Positions 7,285 to 10,445 of a stretch of 10,445 bases of DNA are shown here, one piece after another. The DNA is taken from contig JAEDOC010000070.1 of the NCBI GenBank assembly GCA_016302185.1, positions 1 to 10,445 on the forward strand, written 5' to 3'. Position 1 is the stretch's first letter. Every line of letters begins with the position of its first letter. This stretch comes from Clostridium sp. GTDB lineage: Bacteria > Bacillota > Clostridia > Lachnospirales > Lachnospiraceae. The position numbers and the translations under genes were made by a program. The notes under the pieces are model-generated. The model was not told where the DNA came from and ran no database searches. It was given only the letters and a program-made list of their open reading frames with translations.

Positions 7285-7527
7285 ATGAGCGGAATCAGAA
7301 AGAATCGGAGGAGATTCAGATCTATCTTCCCGGAGCTCCCCTTCTATGCGTTGAACAATGAAGCACAGCAGTATGGATTTACCAGCTGCGATATTGCTGC
7401 CGGTATTCTGGAGACAATCGCTGCCACAGAGCTTTCAGATGCAGAGCTAACCAAATCCATTCAGGAGGATCCATTAACGCAGACGCCGGTGCGGCTTATG
7501 AAGGCGGCTCTATGCAGGAGATGGTAA
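7285..7527 (+). pseudogene. Small unrecognised ORF, possible gene remnant
   Basis: This 80-codon frame is not recognised. The N-terminal part is rich in Arg and looks like non-coding sequence; residues about 30-70 (YGFTSCDIAAGILETIA and on to DAELTKSIQED) look like real protein with an amphipathic helical character. There is no ribosome site before ATG 7285; the good GGAGGAG at 7306-7312 has no ATG, GTG or TTG at the right distance. Near position 7480 a different frame becomes more protein-like (AAYEGGSMQEMVKNARM) and stops at 7544. Together this suggests a decayed gene with lost start and a frameshift, though it could also be chance. The rest of 7194-7570 shows only a promoter candidate. Confidence 0.3.
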
Positions 7528-7570
7528 AAAATGCAAGAATGTAGAAGCCTAAATAAATGGAGGAAGAGGA

Positions 7571-8101
7571 ATGTATTATAAAACTGTCTATGCTTCTCAG
7601 CTTGGCCTGCTCACTCTGACTGGGGACGGAGATAATCTGACCGGTCTCTGGATCGAAGGACAGAAGTATTTCGGGGGAAAATATTTCCGGGATTCCGGAA
7701 AATATAAAGTGATTCAAAAAGATAATTTGCCCCTATTTGCGGCAGCGAAACACTGGCTGGATCGGTATTTTGCGGGGGAAAAGCCGGCGTGTGGGGAGCT
7801 TTCCCTGTCACCTGCCGGAACGGAATTTCAGAAAGAGGTCTGGAAGCTTCTCTGTGAAATTCCGTACGGCGAGGTAGTTACCTATGGAGAACTGGCAAAA
7901 AAGGTGGCAGAAAAAAGGGGCCTTCCACGGATGTCCGCCCAGGCCGTGGGCGGCGCGGTAGGCCATAATCCCATTTCTATCATTATTCCCTGTCACCGGG
8001 TCGTCGGTTCTGACGGCAGCCTGACCGGCTATGCGGGAGGCGTTGAGAAAAAGAAATGGCTGCTGGAGCTGGAAGGCGCAGCAGTGGGAAGAAAGGCTTA
8101 A
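7571..8101 (+). CDS. ogt: Methylated-DNA--protein-cysteine S-methyltransferase (Ogt/AGT)
   Basis: Suicide repair protein that removes alkyl groups from O6-alkylguanine (and O4-alkylthymine) in DNA by transferring them to its own cysteine. The product has 176 residues, typical for single-domain Ogt. The acceptor is Cys141 in IPCHRVVG. Before it lie PAGTEFQKEVWKLL, IPYGEVVTYGELA and the helix-turn-helix segment AQAVGGAVGHNP; after it come GSLTGYAGGVEKKKWLLELE, all family hallmarks. There is no AraC-type Ada domain, so it is not the adaptive-response regulator. AGAGG lies just upstream of the ATG. The gene is convergent with an Spx/ArsC-like gene, and their last 4 bases overlap. Confidence 0.94.
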   Translation: MYYKTVYASQLGLLTLTGDGDNLTGLWIEGQKYFGGKYFRDSGKYKVIQKDNLPLFAAAKHWLDRYFAGEKPACGELSLSPAGTEFQKEVWKLLCEIPYGEVVTYGELAKKVAEKRGLPRMSAQAVGGAVGHNPISIIIPCHRVVGSDGSLTGYAGGVEKKKWLLELEGAAVGRKA

Positions 8102-8115
8102 AGCTTTTCTTCCCA
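8085..8115. terminator. Symmetric hairpin shared by the convergent 3' ends
   Basis: TGGGAAGAAA (8085-8094) pairs with TTTCTTCCCA (8106-8115), and GGC with GCT inside extends the stem to 13 bp with one G-U around the loop TTAAA. The loop holds the stop codons of both ogt and the - strand gene. Neither side has a long T run beyond the stem, so termination in both directions is plausible but not certain. Confidence 0.55.
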
Positions 8116-8451
8116 TTCCGTTTCCTTAAATCCAACCAGAACGAAGTCCGTACCAATCAGAATCGGCCGTTTTACCAGCATTCCGTCCGTGGCGAGAAGA
8201 GAGTACTGCTCTTCCTCGCTCATGACAGGGAGCTTGTCCTTGAGATTCATACTTTTATACAGCTGCCCGCTGGTATTGAAGAATTTCTTCAGCGGAAGTC
8301 CGCTGGTCTTGTGCCACTGTTTCAGTTCCTCTAATGTCGGATTCTGTTCCTTGATATGGCGATCCTCGTAAGAAACCTGTCTCTCGTCCAGCCATTTCTT
8401 TGCCTTTTTGCAGGTGGTGCAGGCGGGATATTCCACAAATAATACGTTCAT
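8098..8451 (-). CDS. Spx/ArsC-like thioredoxin-fold protein (arsenate reductase family)
   Basis: Small cytoplasmic protein of the Spx/MgsR/YffB/ArsC family, 117 residues from the chosen start. YPACTTCKKAKKWL near the N-terminus has a CxxC (Cys11, Cys14), as in Spx-type proteins, followed by FFNTSGQLYKS and KRPILIG, both typical of the family. Annotation pipelines often call such proteins arsenate reductase, but no ars genes are near, and members may be redox regulators or thiol reductases; the role is open. The start at 8451 is chosen over an in-frame ATG at 8487 because AAAGGAG lies five bases upstream and because the thioredoxin fold begins at once with NVLFVEYPAC. An extended -10 promoter lies about 40 bases upstream on the same strand. 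Confidence 0.88.
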   Translation of the reverse strand: MNVLFVEYPACTTCKKAKKWLDERQVSYEDRHIKEQNPTLEELKQWHKTSGLPLKKFFNTSGQLYKSMNLKDKLPVMSEEEQYSLLATDGMLVKRPILIGTDFVLVGFKETEWEEKL

Positions 8452-8456
8452 AAAAA

Positions 8457-8463
8457 CTCCTTT
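8457..8463 (-). promoter_or_regulatory. Ribosome binding site of the Spx/ArsC-like gene
   Basis: AAAGGAG on the - strand, five bases before ATG at 8451. It decides this start against the in-frame ATG 36 bases further upstream, which would lie within or next to the promoter-proximal leader. Confidence 0.8.
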
Positions 8464-8491
8464 CGGGTGTGGTGTTGCGTATGACAAGAAA

Positions 8492-8520
8492 ATTATAGCA
8501 CACCGGCTGAAATAAAGGAA
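8492..8520 (-). promoter_or_regulatory. Extended -10 promoter of the Spx/ArsC-like gene
   Basis: Read on the - strand, TGCTATAAT (8500-8492) is a perfect extended -10. The -35 region at 17-base spacing, TTCCTT (8520-8515), is weak, as is common for extended -10 promoters. The expected leader is about 35 bases and ends at the ribosome site. Confidence 0.6.
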
Positions 8521-8630
8521 GCGGAGGCTGACGGAAGAAAAATTACGGCGAAGGGCAGAGCTGGATACTGTGATCGATATCGCAAAACAGATGAACTAAG
8601 GAGACGGACTTTTTCATAAAACTTTTATAC

Positions 8631-8645
8631 TTTGCTCACAGCAAA
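8631..8645. repeat. Short inverted repeat upstream of spmB
   Basis: TTTGCTCACAGCAAA is a perfect 6-bp inverted repeat around CAC. It directly follows a -10-like TATACT (8626-8631) for which I see no good -35. It might be an operator or a short leader hairpin. The rest of 8452-8719 holds no convincing gene or spore-sigma promoter. Confidence 0.3.
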
Positions 8646-8719
8646 TACACAGAATTTTTGTAATATGGCAACGGAATCGGAGAATACATTAGAGAGAGAC
8701 AGTCTTTCCGGAGAAAAAT

Positions 8720-9250
8720 ATGAAGCTCATTGCCTGTTTATCGGAGTATCTGGTTCCGCTGGTGCTTTTTTATATTGTCGGATTTGCCGTGCTGCAGAAA
8801 CGGCCGGTATTTGATGATTTCATTGAGGGAGCAAAGCAGGGAATGAAGACAGTGGCCGGCATTCTGCCGACTCTGATCGGATTGATGACGGCAGTGGGGA
8901 TTCTTCGGGCTTCGGGCTTTCTGGATTATTTGTCCGGGATTTTGGAGAAGCCTGCAGAGCTTTTTCATGTCCCCGCGGAGGCAGTTCCGGTAATTCTGGT
9001 GCGTCTGGTATCCAGCTCAGCGGCAGTAGGACTTCTGCTGGATATTTTTAAAACACATGGGCCGGATTCTTATCTCGGGATGATGGTTTCGATTCTGGAA
9101 AGCTGTACCGAGACGGTGTTTTACACTATGAGTGTTTATTTTATGAGCGTAAAGGTGACAAAAACCCGATGGACTCTTCCGGGGGCACTTCTGGCGACCG
9201 GAGCCGGAGTGGCAGCCAGCATTGTACTGGCGGGCTGGTACGGCGTCTGA
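8720..9250 (+). CDS. spmB: Spore maturation protein B (SpmB)
   Basis: Membrane protein needed with SpmA for full dehydration of the spore core and hence heat resistance. The product has 176 residues, like known SpmB. It starts with a hydrophobic segment (LVPLVLFYIVGFAVL), then the family signature FDDFIEGAKQGMKTV, the hydrophobic GILPTLIGLMTAVGILRASG, and SCTETVFYTMSVYF, and it ends in a last membrane segment (ALLATGAGVAASIVLAGW). It belongs to the nucleoside-recognition (Gate) domain family. GGAGA lies about five bases before ATG 8720. spmA, which normally sits directly upstream, is absent from the preceding 268 bases. The gene is strong evidence that the organism forms spores. Confidence 0.9.
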   Translation: MKLIACLSEYLVPLVLFYIVGFAVLQKRPVFDDFIEGAKQGMKTVAGILPTLIGLMTAVGILRASGFLDYLSGILEKPAELFHVPAEAVPVILVRLVSSSAAVGLLLDIFKTHGPDSYLGMMVSILESCTETVFYTMSVYFMSVKVTKTRWTLPGALLATGAGVAASIVLAGWYGV

Positions 9251-9354
9251 CGGGGAACAGAAAAGGAAGAAAACAGGACAGGAAGATAGGAAACCGAATG
9301 GAAAAAACGCCTGTTTTTCAGGAAGATTATGGCGATTTGTAAGAAATTTGACGG

Positions 9355-9383
9355 TTGTGCTGACCCGGAGAATATTGTATAAT
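9355..9383 (+). promoter_or_regulatory. Promoter of the FabT-like regulator gene
   Basis: A perfect TATAAT (9378-9383) with TTGTGC (9355-9360) at 17-base spacing. Just upstream, AATTTGA (9345-9351) equals the left half of the FabT-like palindrome seen before fabZ, but the right half does not match, so autoregulation is only a possibility. The leader to the start codon is about 35 bases. Confidence 0.65.
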
Positions 9384-9412
9384 CAGAAAGGATCTTTTTT
9401 ATCTATGGAGTG

Positions 9413-9418
9413 AAAGGG
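9413..9418 (+). promoter_or_regulatory. Ribosome binding site that sets the GTG start of the regulator
   Basis: AAAGGG lies six bases before GTG 9425. The earlier in-frame GTG at 9410 has no ribosome site at a usable distance. Confidence 0.6.
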
Positions 9419-9424
9419 AAAAAC

Positions 9425-9868
9425 GTGGAACACTACAGGACGCTGAATGAGGTGCTGGTAAGGCTGTTTCGGGATATCATGGATATCGAACAGAAAGCCA
9501 TTATTACGCCGGAATTTAAGGATATCACCAATAATGATATGCATGTAATCGAGGCGATTGGTATCGGTGCGCCCAAGAATATGTCATCTATCGCCCGGGA
9601 GCTTTCCGTTACCGTGGGAACTCTGACCATTGCCATGAACAGCCTGGTAAAAAAGGGCTATGTGGTGCGGAGCCGCGGCGAAGAGGATCGCCGGGTGGTC
9701 TATATCTCCCTTTCCGAAAGAGGGCGGCGTGCCTATGAGCACCATGCCAAGTTTCATAAAGAGATGATAGAAAGCGTAGCGAAGGAGCTGACCCGGGAAG
9801 AGATGGAGGTGCTGGTCAAGGCACTTTCCAAGCTGAACCGCTGGTTCCGAAACTGGCAGAAGAAATAA
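9425..9868 (+). CDS. fabT: MarR-family regulator resembling FabT (fatty acid synthesis repressor)
   Basis: Winged helix-turn-helix DNA-binding protein, 147 residues from GTG 9425. Helix-turn-helix at about residues 54-75 (MSSIARELSVTVGTLTIAMN), then the wing with EEDRRVVYISLSERG (86-100), and C-terminal dimer helices with FHKEMIESVAKELTREEMEV. The N-terminal pattern (YRTLNEVLVRLFRDIM, then FKDITNNDMHVIEAIG), the VGTLTIAMNSLVKKGY recognition region and the FHK-M segment closely follow streptococcal FabT as I recall it, more than general MarR proteins. FabT represses fab genes when bound to long-chain acyl-ACP. A matching palindrome precedes fabZ at 3612-3628. Unlike in streptococci, the gene is not at the head of the fab operon but follows spmB under its own promoter; a lipoprotein gene follows after 20 bases. 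Confidence 0.82.
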   Translation: MEHYRTLNEVLVRLFRDIMDIEQKAIITPEFKDITNNDMHVIEAIGIGAPKNMSSIARELSVTVGTLTIAMNSLVKKGYVVRSRGEEDRRVVYISLSERGRRAYEHHAKFHKEMIESVAKELTREEMEVLVKALSKLNRWFRNWQKK

Positions 9869-9888
9869 TGAGGAGGCAGTACGCAATT

Positions 9889-10445
9889 ATGAAACGATTT
9901 ATCTTATTTTTAGCGGGGGCTTTGATGGCTGTATCCATCACCGCATGTACCCCGACCCAGAAGCCGGTAGAAAGCAGTACGGCTACGGAGAATGAACATG
10001 ATCACGATCATCCGGAGCTGCCGGCAGGAGCCATGACGGAGTCCACCGTTGACGGAGCCCTGGAGAAGCAGAACATGGTAGTGGAGGATGCGGATCCGAC
10101 CGTGATGGTCTGTGTATATTCGGTAAATAAGGAGAAGAACGGTTTAAAGCAGAATATGGATGCCATCGATGGCGAGTCCCTGGATGCGCAGCTTCTGATC
10201 GACAAGATGGCTGAACTCGGTGTGGTAGAAGAAGGAATCGAAGTTACCAAATTTGAAAACAAAGACGGAAGCCTGATGCTGGATCTCTCCCAACTGAATG
10301 AATTATCCGATGAGCTGGTGTTAACCGCTATCGCCAATACCTTCATTCAGAACTATGAGGCAAAGGAGCTGAACTTAAGCGTTGCCGGAGGAAGGGTTGG
10401 CGATGGGCCGATGACGTTCCTGAAAGAGTATAAGAAGATTAAATA
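9889..10445 (+). CDS. GerMN-like lipoprotein (stop codon just outside window)
   Basis: Frame open from ATG 9889 to the window edge, 185 codons plus TA, so the next base may complete a stop. Lys/Arg and a hydrophobic stretch lead to the lipobox ITAC with Cys20, so a membrane-anchored lipoprotein is expected. Residues 22-60 form a polar linker with EHDHDH (36-41), a possible metal-binding patch. Residues about 65-175 look like one GerMN (spore germination / sporulation) domain: a strand VMVCVYSV, a helix LDAQLLIDKMAELG, then SLMLDLSQLNEL, LVLTAIANTFIQNY and ELNLSVAGGRV. AGGAGG at 9871-9876 is 12 bases before the ATG; an in-frame ATG at 9868, overlapping the regulator's stop, is possible but has no ribosome site. 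It is likely co-transcribed with the regulator. The domain call is from pattern only. Confidence 0.72.
   Translation, partial: MKRFILFLAGALMAVSITACTPTQKPVESSTATENEHDHDHPELPAGAMTESTVDGALEKQNMVVEDADPTVMVCVYSVNKEKNGLKQNMDAIDGESLDAQLLIDKMAELGVVEEGIEVTKFENKDGSLMLDLSQLNELSDELVLTAIANTFIQNYEAKELNLSVAGGRVGDGPMTFLKEYKKIK

Noticed and set aside
8098..8451. Arsenic resistance locus
   Set aside because: The CxxC small protein is of the Spx/ArsC-like type and there is no arsR, arsB or acr3 nearby.
8632..8814. Open frame overlapping the start of spmB
   Set aside because: No ribosome site and no recognisable product; it runs into spmB in another frame.
9348..9383. TTGACG (9348-9353) as the -35 of the regulator promoter
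   Set aside because: The spacer to TATAAT would be 24 bases, far from 17; TTGTGC at 9355 fits the spacing.
9405..9413. ATG GAG TGA as a minimal leader peptide before the regulator
   Set aside because: The nearest purine-rich site is 12 bases away and two codons cannot be told from chance.

Overview
The window reads as chromosomal DNA from a spore-forming, low-to-mid GC Firmicute, most likely a member of the Clostridia and probably Lachnospiraceae. Strong AGGAGG-type ribosome sites, a FabK-type (flavin) enoyl-ACP reductase, a fused acetyl-CoA carboxylase carboxyltransferase gene and spore genes all point that way. I recognise no mobile element, CRISPR array, tRNA or rRNA.

Positions 1-7193 are the 3' two thirds of a type II fatty acid synthesis operon on the + strand: fabK (5' end cut off by the window), fabD, fabG, fabF, fabZ, accDA (AccD and AccA in one reading frame) and a second FabK/nitronate-monooxygenase-like flavoprotein. 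A strong intrinsic terminator closes it. FabD makes malonyl-ACP, FabF elongates, FabG reduces, FabZ dehydrates, FabK reduces the enoyl bond, and AccDA is the carboxyltransferase half of the enzyme that makes malonyl-CoA. The other half (biotin carrier AccB and biotin carboxylase AccC), which in related clostridia usually flanks fabZ, is absent. The fabF-fabZ gap holds only a hairpin and a near-perfect 17-bp palindrome that resembles the FabT operator of streptococci.

Positions 7194-9250 are a mixed region. A 370-base stretch holds a weak promoter candidate and an unrecognised, possibly decayed ORF. It is followed by an O6-methylguanine-DNA methyltransferase gene (ogt), a convergent Spx/ArsC-like thioredoxin-fold gene on the - strand that shares overlapping stop codons and a hairpin with ogt, and a spore maturation gene spmB that lacks its usual partner spmA next to it.

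Positions 9251-10445 carry a recognisable promoter, a MarR-family regulator closely resembling FabT, and a GerMN-like lipoprotein gene that runs to the window edge and appears complete except for its stop codon. The FabT-like regulator and the FabT-like box in the fab operon are probably a regulator-operator pair, although about 5.8 kb and three unrelated genes lie between them.

Most of the window is ordinary core metabolism. The points worth a second look are the internal operator, the missing accB/accC, the Ala/Pro-rich extension of AccDA, the Cys cluster of the second FabK-like protein, and the unpaired spmB.
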